Shown piece by piece: positions 33,387 through 43,373 of a stretch of 64,000 bases of DNA. The DNA is from Ascidiimonas meishanensis (lineage in GTDB: Bacteria; Bacteroidota; Bacteroidia; Flavobacteriales; Flavobacteriaceae). The translations under genes and the position numbers were made by a program. Below the pieces are notes generated by a model. That model did not search any database. It was not told where the DNA came from and saw only the letters and a program-made list of their open reading frames with translations. The DNA is taken from contig NZ_JBBEXD010000014.1 in NCBI RefSeq assembly GCF_037782385.1, forward strand, positions 21,874 to 85,873. Direction: 5' to 3'. The number at the start of each line of letters is the position of its first letter. Positions within the stretch are counted from its first letter, which is position 1.

Positions 33387-34243
33387 AAAAGATTTTAATA
33401 CTTGTTCTATCTGCTGGCTGTTACGTATCTTGTTCTTATTTTGAGAAGAAAATAGAAGAGAATGTAGTGGCAAGGGTTGGAGATAATTTTCTATATGAAG
33501 AGGAAATTCAGAAACTAATTTCAGAAGATGTAAACGAAGAAGATAGTATTAATATAGTTACTAATTATATTAATACTTGGGCTAAGAAACAATTGCTGGT
33601 AGAAAAAGCCCGTATCAATCTTGACGAACGACAAATTGCAGAGTTTGAAGATTTGGTTAATCAGTATCGAGCAGATTTATTAATAGCTACCTACAAAGAA
33701 GCATTGGTAGCAACTACAATGGATACGGTAATTGCAACAAGCGAAATAAATTCCTATTACGAAGACAATAAAGAAAATTTTAAATTGAATGAACCTTTAT
33801 ATAAAATGAGGTATATTCATTTGGATAAGTCTTATGATGAATTGGATACCGCCAGAGAATTACTTAAAAGGTATAACCAAGAAGATCAAGAAAAACTTGA
33901 AGAGATGTCTTTGCAGTTTAAAGCTTCTTCATTTAATGATTCTACTTGGATAAAGGTTTCTCAGTTAGTCCAAAAAATACCTTTAATAAGTTTTGATAAT
34001 ACGGATGACTACTTAAAAAAATCACAATTTTTTGAACTTACAGATTCTTTAGAGGTATATTTGGTGCATATTAAGGATGTACTTAAAAGAAATGATATTG
34101 CCCCCGAATCATATGTGAACCCAACACTTAGGCAAATAATTTTGAATAAGAGAAAGTTGGAGTTTATTAGAAATTTAGAAAAAGAATTAATGGATGAGGC
34201 AGTACAAAAAAAACAATATGAAATTTATGAAAACCGTAATTAG
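33383..34243 (+). CDS. Periplasmic lipoprotein, SurA-like foldase without a recognised PPIase domain
   Basis: The 286-residue protein has a lipoprotein signal (SAGCYVSCS) and a SurA/trigger-factor-like N-terminal part (VVARVGDNFLYEEEI). No parvulin motif is evident in the middle (residues 130-230). It overlaps the gene before it by four bases (ATGA) and the next gene starts inside its end. Coexpression with the two neighbours suggests a periplasmic chaperone role. Confidence 0.75.
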   Translation: MKKILILVLSAGCYVSCSYFEKKIEENVVARVGDNFLYEEEIQKLISEDVNEEDSINIVTNYINTWAKKQLLVEKARINLDERQIAEFEDLVNQYRADLLIATYKEALVATTMDTVIATSEINSYYEDNKENFKLNEPLYKMRYIHLDKSYDELDTARELLKRYNQEDQEKLEEMSLQFKASSFNDSTWIKVSQLVQKIPLISFDNTDDYLKKSQFFELTDSLEVYLVHIKDVLKRNDIAPESYVNPTLRQIILNKRKLEFIRNLEKELMDEAVQKKQYEIYENRN

Positions 34244-35660
34244 CGGCGTATTTTGTATGTTGTTTGTTAGTTTACAGACAATAGCGGCGCAAGAAGTAAT
34301 TACCGATAAAGCACCAGAGGTAGCAGTGCTTGAAAAAAAGCAGGAAAATGATTCTGTGAAAGTTGTAAACTTTAAAAAAATAAAGGTAGATGGAGTGGCT
34401 GCAGTAGTAGGTGATTATGTAATCTTAGAATCTGACATTGATAAAAACTTAATAGACTTACAAAATCAAGGGGTACTTAATAAAGATATAACCCGTTGCC
34501 AATTGCTAGGGAAATTGATGGAGGACAAGCTATATGCACACCATGCAGTACAGGATAGTTTAGAAATCTCAGAAACAGAAATTAAATCTGTTGTGGGAGA
34601 ACAAATTAATTATTTAGTGCAGCAGTTGGGAACCATGGAAAAGCTCTTAGAATATTACAATAAGGATGACGAAGAATCTTTTAGAAGTGAACTTTTTGAA
34701 ATTCAAAAAACACGAAGATTATCGGAGAGGATGCAAGCAACTATTATTGAAAGTATTGAAATAACTCCGGAAGAGGTTAGACAGTGGTTTAAGAAAATTC
34801 CCAAAGACCAGCTTCCGAGGTTTGGAGCGGAACTTGAAATTGCGCAAATTATAAAAGAACCGAAAGCAAGTAAAGAGGAAATAGAAAAGATAGTAGATAA
34901 ACTAAGGACAATGAAACAGGATGTAGAAGAAAATGGAGCTAGCTTTGCCACCAAAGCGGTTTTATATTCTGATGATGAAGCTTCGCGTCCAAAGGGAGGT
35001 TTTTATGCCATTAATAGAAAAACCCCCTTCTTAAAGGAATTTAAAGATGTTGCTTTTAGTTTGCAGGAAGGAGAGGTTTCCGATCCTTTTAAAACAATTT
35101 ATGGATGGCATATTATTTTAGTAGAGAAAATAAGAGGACAAGAAATAGATCTACGGCATATTTTGTTAACGCCAAAAGTTTCTGATGAAGCTGTTGAAGA
35201 AGCTAAAGAAGAATTAGAAAAAATTAGAAAGCGCATCATTGATAAAGAACTTACTTTTGAAGAAGCTGCAAAGAATTTTTCTGATGAAAAAGAAACTAAA
35301 TTTGATGGGGGAGTGTTAAGAAACCCAACAAATTTTGATACACGATTTGAGTTGACAAAAATGGATCCTACCCTGTATAATCAGGTTAGAGATTTAAAAG
35401 ACAATGAAATATCAACACCACTTTTAGAAGAAGGACAAAATGGCACTGTTAAATATAAAATTCTAAAAGTAACCAATAGGTATGATGAACATGATGCAGA
35501 TTATTCTCAGGATTACCTTAAGATAAAGCAATTAGCTTTAAGTGATAAGCAGTTAAAAGCTATCCAGAAATGGATGAAAGAAAAAATAGCCGACACTTAT
35601 ATCAATGTAGGTTCAGATAATAAAAGCTGTGAGTTTAACAATAATTGGTTAAAAAAATAA
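34218..35660 (+). CDS. surA: Peptidyl-prolyl isomerase SurA
   Basis: The product is about 480 residues with a signal peptide (MKTVISGVFCMLFVSLQTIAAQ). A SurA N-terminal domain (VDGVAAVVGDYVILESDIDK) is followed by two parvulin domains (ELEIAQIIKEPKASKEE to FKTIYGWHIILVEK, and DLRHILLTPKVSDEAVEEA onward). It is the likely main periplasmic chaperone for outer-membrane proteins. ATG 34218 or 34227 both overlap the previous gene; a further upstream start (34194) is unlikely. It is the third gene of the foldase operon, followed by moxR. Confidence 0.88.
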   Translation: MKFMKTVISGVFCMLFVSLQTIAAQEVITDKAPEVAVLEKKQENDSVKVVNFKKIKVDGVAAVVGDYVILESDIDKNLIDLQNQGVLNKDITRCQLLGKLMEDKLYAHHAVQDSLEISETEIKSVVGEQINYLVQQLGTMEKLLEYYNKDDEESFRSELFEIQKTRRLSERMQATIIESIEITPEEVRQWFKKIPKDQLPRFGAELEIAQIIKEPKASKEEIEKIVDKLRTMKQDVEENGASFATKAVLYSDDEASRPKGGFYAINRKTPFLKEFKDVAFSLQEGEVSDPFKTIYGWHIILVEKIRGQEIDLRHILLTPKVSDEAVEEAKEELEKIRKRIIDKELTFEEAAKNFSDEKETKFDGGVLRNPTNFDTRFELTKMDPTLYNQVRDLKDNEISTPLLEEGQNGTVKYKILKVTNRYDEHDADYSQDYLKIKQLALSDKQLKAIQKWMKEKIADTYINVGSDNKSCEFNNNWLKK

Positions 35661-35665
35661 ACTGG

Positions 35666-36619
35666 ATGTCAGACGTTAATGCCGTTAACAATTTAGTAGA
35701 AAAAAATAAAGAATTAAAAAAAGAGATCGCCAAGGTTATTATAGGTCAGGAGGCGGTAGTTAATGAAATTCTACTTTCCATATATTCTGGAGGTCATGCA
35801 TTGCTTATAGGAGTTCCAGGTCTTGCCAAAACACTTATGGTAAATACCATTGCAAAAGCTTTAGGTCTTGAATTTAAAAGAATTCAATTTACGCCAGATT
35901 TAATGCCTAGTGATATTCTGGGAAGTGAAATTTTAGATCAAAATCGGCAATTTAAATTTATTAAAGGACCCGTTTTTTCAAACATTATTCTTGCAGATGA
36001 AATAAACCGGACACCCCCTAAAACTCAGGCAGCACTGCTAGAGGCTATGCAGGAAAGAGCAGTAACCGTAGCTGGACATCATTACAAATTAGAGCTGCCC
36101 TATTTTGTTCTTGCCACACAAAACCCTATAGAACAAGAAGGAACTTATCCATTGCCGGAAGCACAGTTAGACAGATTCATGTTTGCAATAGCATTAGACT
36201 ACCCTTCATTTCAAGAAGAAATTGAAGTGGTTAAAAAGACCACTACTCAAAAAGTAAATGAAGTAAACGCTTTATTTACCGCGAATGAAATAATAGAAAT
36301 TCAACAATTAATACGAAGAGTTCCCGTAGCAGATAATGTTATAGAATATGCCGTAAGATTAGTTGGTAAAACACGTCCTGGAAGTGAATTTGCTCCAGAA
36401 GTGGTAAACAATTTTGTGGATTGGGGAGCAGGGCCAAGAGCTTCTCAAAATCTTATTTTGGCGGCTAAAGCAAATGCAGTAGTTAACGGAAAATTTTCAC
36501 CAGACATTGAAGATGTGAAAAAAGTAGCTAATGGCATTTTAAGACATCGAATTCTTAAAAATTATAAGGCAGAAGCAGAAGGTAGGTCTGTTGAGAATAT
36601 TATTGCAGAACTGCTCTAA
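35666..36619 (+). CDS. MoxR-family AAA+ ATPase
   Basis: The 317-residue protein has Walker A (GVPGLAKT, about 56-63), Walker B (ILADEINR) and sensor motifs (FVLATQNPIEQEGTYPLPEAQLDRF), all typical of MoxR. MoxR ATPases act with von Willebrand-domain partners as chaperones; no partner gene follows here. ATG 35666 (MSDVNAVNN) is chosen over the upstream TTG 35645, which lies inside surA. It is five bases after surA, so likely in the same operon. Confidence 0.93.
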   Translation: MSDVNAVNNLVEKNKELKKEIAKVIIGQEAVVNEILLSIYSGGHALLIGVPGLAKTLMVNTIAKALGLEFKRIQFTPDLMPSDILGSEILDQNRQFKFIKGPVFSNIILADEINRTPPKTQAALLEAMQERAVTVAGHHYKLELPYFVLATQNPIEQEGTYPLPEAQLDRFMFAIALDYPSFQEEIEVVKKTTTQKVNEVNALFTANEIIEIQQLIRRVPVADNVIEYAVRLVGKTRPGSEFAPEVVNNFVDWGAGPRASQNLILAAKANAVVNGKFSPDIEDVKKVANGILRHRILKNYKAEAEGRSVENIIAELL

Positions 36620-36811
36620 AATTCTTCGGTTTCAAATCAAATGTAATCCGAGTTCTCTATCGGTAAACAAAATATATTGTGTGTCTTGATATATTTTTTG
36701 TTTTTTTAATAAATCGCACCTTTTTGGCATAGATTATTGCTAATTTATTGTTTTAAAGCTAAAGCTATTTTCGTAATTTCGCTGGACTTTTAATTTTAAT
36801 AGACAAATTAT

Positions 36812-39085
36812 ATGGCCTTTGATATAGATATGATCAAGAAAGTTTACGGAGAACTTTCCGATAAGGTAACTCAAGCTCGAAAAATTGTTGGAAAGCCGTT
36901 AACTTTATCAGAGAAAATTTTGTATTCTCATTTGTGGGATGGTATACCAGAAAAAGCATTTACTAGAGGTAAAGATTATGTAGACTTTGCTCCAGACAGA
37001 ATTGCTTGTCAAGATGCTACTGCTCAAATGGCACTGTTGCAATTTATGCATGCAGGAAAGCCTCAGGTGGCTGTGCCCACAACTGTTCATTGTGATCATC
37101 TTATTCAAGCTAAAGTAGGTGCAAAGGCCGATTTAAAAAGAGCTAACGAAACTAGTAATGAAGTTTTTGACTTTCTGGAATCAGTTTCAAACAAGTATGG
37201 AATAGGATTCTGGAGTCCCGGAGCAGGGATTATCCATCAAGTTGTTTTAGAAAATTATGCGTTTCCAGGAGGAATGATGATTGGAACAGATTCTCATACA
37301 GTAAATGCTGGTGGTCTTGGAATGGTAGCCGTAGGTGTAGGTGGTGCAGATGCAGTAGATGTGATGGCTGGAATGGCATGGGAACTTAAATTTCCAAAAC
37401 TAATTGGAGTAAAACTAACTGGGAAATTGTCTGGTTGGACTGCACCTAAAGATGTAATACTTAAAGTAGCTGGAATCTTAACGGTAAAAGGAGGTACAGG
37501 GGCTATAGTTGAATATTTTGGAGAAGGTGCAATTGCAATGTCTTGTACTGGAAAAGGTACTATTTGTAACATGGGTGCTGAGGTAGGAGCTACCACATCT
37601 ACATTTGGCTATGATGAATCTATGGATCGTTACTTAAGATCTACTGGAAGAGCAGACGTTGCAGACGCAGCTAATGAAGTGAAAGAACATCTAACCGCAG
37701 ATCCAGAGGTATATGCGAATCCTGAGAATTATTTTGATCAAGTAATTGAGATTAATCTATCAGAATTAGAACCACATTTAAACGGACCATTCACACCAGA
37801 TTTAGCTACGCCAGTTTCTAAAATGAAAGAAGCAGCGCAAACCAATGATTGGCCTTTAAAAGTAGAATACGGACTTATAGGTTCTTGTACCAATTCTTCT
37901 TATGAAGATATTTCAAGAGCAGCCTCGCTAGCAAAACAAGTGGTAGATAAAAATTTAAAAACAAAATCTAATTTTACCATTACCCCTGGATCAGAACAGG
38001 TGAGGTACACCATAGAAAGAGATGGATTTATAGACACATTTGATAAAATTGGAGCTACTGTTTTTGCAAATGCTTGTGGGCCATGTATTGGAATGTGGGA
38101 TCGTTATGGTGGAAAATCTGATGATATGAATAGGAATACTATTGTACATTCCTTCAATCGAAACTTTGCAAAACGCGCAGATGGAAATCCAAATACCATG
38201 GCATTTGTAGGTTCTCCAGAATTGGTTACCGCAATTGCTATTGCAGGGCGTCTTGATTTTAATCCGTTAACAGATAAATTAATTAATGAAGATGGGGAGG
38301 AAGTAATGTTAGAAGAACCTAGAGGTTATGAACTTCCACCAGAAGGTTTTGCAGTAGAGGACGCTGGTTATGTTTCTCCAGCGGAAGATGGTTCCTCTGT
38401 AATAGTGAAAGTAGCATCAGATTCTGAAAGGCTTCAATTGCTAGAGCCTTTTGCTCCCTGGGATGGTAAAAATATCATGGGTGCGCGTTTGTTAATCAAA
38501 GCGTTTGGCAAATGTACTACAGATCATATTTCTATGGCAGGACCATGGCTTAGATTTAGAGGACATTTAGACAATATTGCAAATAACACATTAATAGGTG
38601 CTATAAATATATTCAATAAGAAAACAAATTTTGTAAAAAATCAACTTACTGGTGAATATGCAGGAGTTCCAGATGTGCAAAGAGAGTACAAAGCAAAAGG
38701 CATTCCAACAGTAGTGGTAGGAGATCATAATTATGGTGAAGGTTCTTCCCGGGAGCACGCTGCGATGCAGCCTAGGCATTTAGGAGTTAGAGTAGTATTG
38801 GTAAAATCATTTGCAAGAATTCACGAAACGAACCTTAAGAAACAAGGGATGTTAGGAATTACTTTTGACAAAGAAATTGATTATGATTTGATTCAAGAAG
38901 ATGATATCTTTAATTTTATTGATATAGAATCATTTGCTCCTGATAAACAAATCACCATAGAATTGGAACACGCTGATGGAACGAAAGACGTTATCAAAGC
39001 AAACCACACCTATAATAACAGTCAGATAGAATGGTTCAAAGCAGGATCTGCTTTAAACCTTATTAAAGCAGAAAATAACGGATAA
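36812..39085 (+). CDS. acn: Aconitate hydratase (mitochondrial-type aconitase)
   Basis: The 757-residue enzyme interconverts citrate and isocitrate in the citric acid cycle. The 4Fe-4S ligands are in GSCTNSS and ANACGPCIGMW, and the swivel domain near the C-terminus has GDHNYGEGSSREHAAM. It resembles the mitochondrial-type aconitase typical of Bacteroidota. It has its own terminator and an upstream region with an AT-rich -7-like box (TATTTTCG). Confidence 0.95.
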   Translation: MAFDIDMIKKVYGELSDKVTQARKIVGKPLTLSEKILYSHLWDGIPEKAFTRGKDYVDFAPDRIACQDATAQMALLQFMHAGKPQVAVPTTVHCDHLIQAKVGAKADLKRANETSNEVFDFLESVSNKYGIGFWSPGAGIIHQVVLENYAFPGGMMIGTDSHTVNAGGLGMVAVGVGGADAVDVMAGMAWELKFPKLIGVKLTGKLSGWTAPKDVILKVAGILTVKGGTGAIVEYFGEGAIAMSCTGKGTICNMGAEVGATTSTFGYDESMDRYLRSTGRADVADAANEVKEHLTADPEVYANPENYFDQVIEINLSELEPHLNGPFTPDLATPVSKMKEAAQTNDWPLKVEYGLIGSCTNSSYEDISRAASLAKQVVDKNLKTKSNFTITPGSEQVRYTIERDGFIDTFDKIGATVFANACGPCIGMWDRYGGKSDDMNRNTIVHSFNRNFAKRADGNPNTMAFVGSPELVTAIAIAGRLDFNPLTDKLINEDGEEVMLEEPRGYELPPEGFAVEDAGYVSPAEDGSSVIVKVASDSERLQLLEPFAPWDGKNIMGARLLIKAFGKCTTDHISMAGPWLRFRGHLDNIANNTLIGAINIFNKKTNFVKNQLTGEYAGVPDVQREYKAKGIPTVVVGDHNYGEGSSREHAAMQPRHLGVRVVLVKSFARIHETNLKKQGMLGITFDKEIDYDLIQEDDIFNFIDIESFAPDKQITIELEHADGTKDVIKANHTYNNSQIEWFKAGSALNLIKAENNG

Positions 39086-39110
39086 GTCATTTAACTATCA
39101 AGAATAGTGA

Positions 39111-39138
39111 AAACTCCCGAAATGCCGGGAGTTTTTTT
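39111..39138 (+). terminator. Rho-independent terminator after aconitase
   Basis: A 9-bp stem (AAACTCCCG, 39111-39119, with CGGGAGTTT, 39126-39134) has a 6-base loop and is followed by seven T (39132-39138). Confidence 0.88.
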
Positions 39139-39258
39139 GTCACTAAAAAGTAAATATCTTTTTAATTTCTTTTATTAAGCTGTATACTCATAACAAATAA
39201 TGTCAATATTTATCAGTAGCTTTGGCTAGATTCAAACCCTTGTATTTGTAAGATTCCT

Positions 39259-39819
39259 ATGAAGATTCGTAAAAAGTCAGTTGTTAATCTTTTATTTATT
39301 TTATTGATAGGAATGTTCTTTATTCCTCCTGTTGCTCATGAAGCAAAAATTTTGCTCAATCGAATCCTAGCGTTTAGTCCAGATGTGGTTAAGACTGAGG
39401 AGCGAAAAGAGATAAAAGACTTTGATTGGAAACTAAAGGATGAAAGTTGGGATTTTTTTAATTTCAATCAATCAAAAGGGAAGGTTATTTTTGTTCATTT
39501 TTGGGCATCATGGCGGGTACCTTCTATAGCAGAAGCAAAAAGTATTCAAAAGCTTTATGATGAATACAAAGGTAAGGTTGATTTCTATCTGATAACCAAT
39601 GAGGAACGAGAGCCAGTTATTAAATTTATGGAGAAAAATGGACATACTTTTCCTGTTACTTATCTTATAATTGGCGAAAAAATGCCTTTTGATCCAGAAA
39701 AAGTTCCATCAACCTATATCATAGATCGGGACGGTTTTATCGCAGTAGAAAAGTTTGGAGTTGCAAATTGGTATAGTACAGATGTACGCGATTTACTTTC
39801 AGATTTAATTGAAAATTAG
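39259..39819 (+). CDS. TlpA-like thioredoxin-fold protein lacking the CxxC
   Basis: The 186-residue membrane-anchored protein has an N-terminal helix (about 8-25, VVNLLFILLIGMFFIPPVA) and a thioredoxin fold. The active-site region reads FWASWRVPSIAEAKSIQ where the paralogue 40 bp downstream has LWATWCPPCIAEMPSLQ. Both catalytic cysteines are therefore replaced (Arg and Ser), so it cannot be a disulfide reductase or oxidase of the usual kind. It may bind a partner or have lost its role. It is a tandem duplicate of the next gene. Confidence 0.8.
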   Translation: MKIRKKSVVNLLFILLIGMFFIPPVAHEAKILLNRILAFSPDVVKTEERKEIKDFDWKLKDESWDFFNFNQSKGKVIFVHFWASWRVPSIAEAKSIQKLYDEYKGKVDFYLITNEEREPVIKFMEKNGHTFPVTYLIIGEKMPFDPEKVPSTYIIDRDGFIAVEKFGVANWYSTDVRDLLSDLIEN

Positions 39820-39956
39820 TAACTTGAAATAGTGATTCTTTCGGAAAAGATTTTTGTGGCTTTATAAAAATCTTGACGTGTACATTTTTTTAAACTTTTG
39901 TTTTTTTTGATGTCAGTTAGCTAAAAAATTAACGACCACTAATGTATTTGTAAAAA

Positions 39957-40538
39957 GTGAAATACATGAAAAGTATAAAGAACAGCATTATTAACGTGTC
40001 TTTGGTTGTCTTCATACTCTTGTTGCTCTACCCACCAACAGGGAATCCAATGAAAGTTTTTGCTTATAGGTTGCTTTCTTTTACACCATTTGTGAAAGCT
40101 GAGAGCGACAGGCTTGAAGTGAGTAATTATTATTGGCGTCTAAATGAAGTGACTGGTAATACTTCAATCAATTTTGAAGATTCTAAGGGAAAAGTAATAT
40201 TGGTAAATTTATGGGCCACATGGTGTCCACCATGTATTGCAGAAATGCCAAGTTTACAAAACTTATATACAGATTATAAAGATAAAATAGATTTCTATTT
40301 CGTTACTTCAGATAATGAAGCACGTGTACGTCCATTTATGGAGAAGAATATGTATGATTTTAAGGTTTATAATCCTATTGGTGAAATACCAGATGAGTTG
40401 TATTCTAGAAGTATTCCCGCAACTTATTTAATAAGTCCTGATGGTAAAATTGTTATTGAAAAAAAGGGTGCAGCAGACTGGAATAGTAAGACCGTAAGAG
40501 AAACTATTGATGCGTTATTACAAAAAAAAGGAAATTAG
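39957..40538 (+). CDS. TlpA-like membrane-anchored thioredoxin
   Basis: The 193-residue protein has an N-terminal membrane helix (about 9-25) and a thioredoxin fold. The active site WCPPC lies in LWATWCPPCIAEMPSLQ. A partner cis-Pro is in RSIPATYLISPDGKIV. Such TlpA/ResA-like proteins reduce disulfides in the periplasm, for example for cytochrome c maturation; the client is unknown. It starts with ATG 39957, or alternatively ATG 39966. It lies 137 bases after its CxxC-less duplicate. Confidence 0.9.
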   Translation: MKYMKSIKNSIINVSLVVFILLLLYPPTGNPMKVFAYRLLSFTPFVKAESDRLEVSNYYWRLNEVTGNTSINFEDSKGKVILVNLWATWCPPCIAEMPSLQNLYTDYKDKIDFYFVTSDNEARVRPFMEKNMYDFKVYNPIGEIPDELYSRSIPATYLISPDGKIVIEKKGAADWNSKTVRETIDALLQKKGN

Positions 40539-40542
40539 CATT

Positions 40543-40992
40543 TTATTTTTTGAAGTACTTTAATGGAACAAAAAGCATTCCAAAACATTCCCCATCGGTT
40601 TTGCCTAAATGTTTGTGATGTATCTTATGGGCTCTTCGTATTCCTTTTGCATACCAATTATTAGCATTGCGTAAAAATTTGAATCTTTGATGGATGAAAA
40701 TATCATGTACCATAAAATAGGTAGCACCATAAGCAATAATGCCAAATCCAATAGGAAAACCATACCAAAAGTTGGTGTTATCTGCAATCATAATAAATGA
40801 CATGCTTACAATGGCATAAAAAATAAAAAAAGCATCATTCTTCTCAAACCAAGAGTCGTGATCTTTTTTGTGATGATCTTTGTGAAGACTCCAAAGAAAT
40901 CCATGCATTATATATTTATGTGTAAACCATGCCATACATTCCATGATAGCAAAGGTAAGTGAGAATATCAATATCCAAATTAGGGTGTGCAT
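40543..40992 (-). CDS. crtZ: Beta-carotene hydroxylase CrtZ
   Basis: The 149-residue membrane enzyme has the histidine clusters of the fatty-acid-hydroxylase family: HKYIMHG, HKDHHKKDHD, HDIFIHQRF and HKIHHKH, which bind the di-iron centre. It hydroxylates beta-carotene to zeaxanthin, the usual yellow pigment of flavobacteria. It is the last gene of the carotenoid operon here, 25 bases after crtB. No lycopene cyclase (crtY) is in the window, so that gene must lie elsewhere. Confidence 0.92.
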   Translation of the reverse strand: MHTLIWILIFSLTFAIMECMAWFTHKYIMHGFLWSLHKDHHKKDHDSWFEKNDAFFIFYAIVSMSFIMIADNTNFWYGFPIGFGIIAYGATYFMVHDIFIHQRFKFLRNANNWYAKGIRRAHKIHHKHLGKTDGECFGMLFVPLKYFKK

Positions 40993-41017
40993 AAAAAATT
41001 ACTTTTATGAAAATGGG

Positions 41018-41857
41018 TTAAATCAGATTCAACCTATAATTAAAATAGGAGGAGGCCAAAAGTCCAAATTTTTGATAATCAGGTACTCTTATTCTAGTAT
41101 TTTTAATTTCTAAAGGAGGCGTATTTTTTAATTTTTGTAAAAGTTTTGTATAGTATTTATAAGCAGTATACACACCAAACTTAGCTTCGGTAGGAAGTTT
41201 CATAATTCCTTCATACCCTTTTTTGAAATCGCAATCTATTTCTGCGATTATTGCTTGTTTAGATACTTCGTCCAGTTGGCTAAGATCAGTATTGGGGAAA
41301 TAAGTACGGTCTAAATCTTCGTAATCTGCTTTGAGGTCTCGAAGAAAATTTACTTTTTGAAATGCAGAGCCAAGAGCCATGGCCGATTCCTTTAAGATTT
41401 CATATTGGTTGCGATCTCCATTCACAAATACCGTAAGACACATGAGTCCAACTACATCTGCTGACCCAAAAATATACTCTTCATACTCCTGTTGTGTGGT
41501 ATATACTTTCTTAACTAAATCCAAACGCATACTTTTCATAAAAGCAGCAATCAAAGAATGCTCTATTTGAAATTTATGAACTGTATGCTGAAACGAATTA
41601 AGAATAGGATTTAAACTAATTTTATCTTCCAAAGCTTTTTCTAGATCCTCCTCAAACCTGTCAAAAAGTATATTTTTATCGTAATCGTGAAAAGTATCTA
41701 CAATTTCATCTGCAAATCTTACAAAGCCATAGATATTATAGATATCCTGACGAATACTAGGAGCAAGCATTTTTACCGCCATGGAGAAGGATGTGCTGTA
41801 GGATTTGGTTACCAATTGGCTACATCCATAAGAAACCGTGTCAAATAATGCTTTCAT
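41018..41857 (-). CDS. crtB: Phytoene synthase CrtB
   Basis: The 279-residue enzyme condenses two geranylgeranyl diphosphates into phytoene. The two Asp-rich motifs are visible: FADEIVDTFHDYD near residue 47 and LRDLKADYEDLDRTYFP in the second half. It lies between crtI and crtZ with spacers of 5 and 25 bases, so the three form an operon. It is peripheral to the membrane, in the cytosol. Confidence 0.95.
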   Translation of the reverse strand: MKALFDTVSYGCSQLVTKSYSTSFSMAVKMLAPSIRQDIYNIYGFVRFADEIVDTFHDYDKNILFDRFEEDLEKALEDKISLNPILNSFQHTVHKFQIEHSLIAAFMKSMRLDLVKKVYTTQQEYEEYIFGSADVVGLMCLTVFVNGDRNQYEILKESAMALGSAFQKVNFLRDLKADYEDLDRTYFPNTDLSQLDEVSKQAIIAEIDCDFKKGYEGIMKLPTEAKFGVYTAYKYYTKLLQKLKNTPPLEIKNTRIRVPDYQKFGLLASSYFNYRLNLI

Positions 41858-41862
41858 AAGGC

Positions 41863-43320
41863 TTAATTTTGTTTATGAATTAATTCTGATACCAATTTAC
41901 CTGAAATTAATGCAGGAGGAACGCCAGGACCCGGAACTGTTAATTGTCCTGTAAAATATAAATTTTTCACTTTTTTACTTCTTAGACCAGGTCTTAAAAA
42001 CGCAGTTTGAAGCAGCGTGTTTGCCATTCCATATGCATTGCCTTTATAAGAGTTGTATTCCTTCACAAAGTCTTTCACACAAAAGGATTCCTTAAATATA
42101 ATACTATTTTTTATTTCTTGGTTCGTCAGTGTTTCAAAACGATCCATGATAATGTCAAAATATTGCGATCTTAATTCAGGTGTGTCTTCTACTCCGGGTG
42201 CTATTGGAATTAAAAAAAAGCCATTTTCTTTTCCTTCCGGAGCCATTTCAGCATCAGTAATTGATGGGAAATTAGCATAGAAAAGAGGTTCTTTGGGCCA
42301 TTCTAAAGTATCATAAATTGCTTCTGCATGTGCTTCAAAATCAACATCAAAAAATAAATTATGATGACTAATATTTTTCAGTTTTTTGTCAAAACCTACA
42401 TAGAATAATAAAGAGGAGGGCGCAAAGGTCTTTTTACTCCAATACTTTTCGCTGTATTGCCTATAAGGTTCTTCGAGCAGCGTTTCAGAATGATGATAAT
42501 CTGCCCCTGAAACAACAATATCGGCCTTTAAGACTTCTCCATTGGTTTGAATACCAATTACCTTCTTATTTTCAACCATAATTTTCTCAACGGGGGAATC
42601 TGTGATGATCTCTACACCCAGTTCTCTGGCCAACTTCTCCATTGCAATTATAATCTGGTGCATTCCGCCTCTAGGATGCCATGTGCCAAGACCAAAGTCT
42701 GCATAATTCATAAAACTATAAAAAGAAGGTGTATCACTTGGTTTTGCTCCTAGAAAAAGAACAGGAAATTCTAAAATAGCTATTAGCTTATCATTTTTAA
42801 AATCTTTGCGAATATCTTTACTAATATTTTTGAAAAACTGCCCCACCCTTAAAACCGTTTCTTTTGTGACCAATTCTAAAGGGGAAATTCCAGGTCTGTA
42901 TACAATGTCTTTAATAGCAATGTCGTAGTTATCACTTGCTTTTTGAATGAATTTTTTAAGTTTAGTAGAACTTCCCGGTTCAATACGCTCAAATTCTTGA
43001 TATATTTTGTTTAAAGAGTCTCCAATAGTGATAATTTCATCTTTAAAAATCACTTGATACGCAGGATCTAATTTTTCAAGCGAATAATAGTCTGATGGTT
43101 TCTTGTTGAAATCTGCAAAAAAACGTTCAAAAATATCTGGCATCCAATACCAACTTGGACCAATATCAAAAGTAAATCCATCTCTTTTAAGTTGGCGAGC
43201 ACGCCCGCCAAGGGTTGGATTTTTCTCAATGATGGTTATTTGGTGTCCCTGTTTTGCAAGATAACAAGCAGCAGAGAGTGAAGAAAAACCAGAACCGATA
43301 ACAATAATTTTATTTCCCAT
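41863..43320 (-). CDS. crtI: Phytoene desaturase CrtI
   Basis: The 485-residue enzyme desaturates phytoene to lycopene. The N-terminal FAD-binding fold reads VIGSGFSSLSAACYLAKQGH (with GxGxxS), followed by EKNPTLGGRARQL. The C-terminal part has the CrtI signature GPGVPPALISGKL. It is 53 bases after the regulator gene and 5 bases before crtB. Confidence 0.94.
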   Translation of the reverse strand: MGNKIIVIGSGFSSLSAACYLAKQGHQITIIEKNPTLGGRARQLKRDGFTFDIGPSWYWMPDIFERFFADFNKKPSDYYSLEKLDPAYQVIFKDEIITIGDSLNKIYQEFERIEPGSSTKLKKFIQKASDNYDIAIKDIVYRPGISPLELVTKETVLRVGQFFKNISKDIRKDFKNDKLIAILEFPVLFLGAKPSDTPSFYSFMNYADFGLGTWHPRGGMHQIIIAMEKLARELGVEIITDSPVEKIMVENKKVIGIQTNGEVLKADIVVSGADYHHSETLLEEPYRQYSEKYWSKKTFAPSSLLFYVGFDKKLKNISHHNLFFDVDFEAHAEAIYDTLEWPKEPLFYANFPSITDAEMAPEGKENGFFLIPIAPGVEDTPELRSQYFDIIMDRFETLTNQEIKNSIIFKESFCVKDFVKEYNSYKGNAYGMANTLLQTAFLRPGLRSKKVKNLYFTGQLTVPGPGVPPALISGKLVSELIHKQN

Positions 43321-43373
43321 TGTTCAACAAATGTATCAAAAAGTTAAACAGCAGAAAACAGCTAAACAAAATT

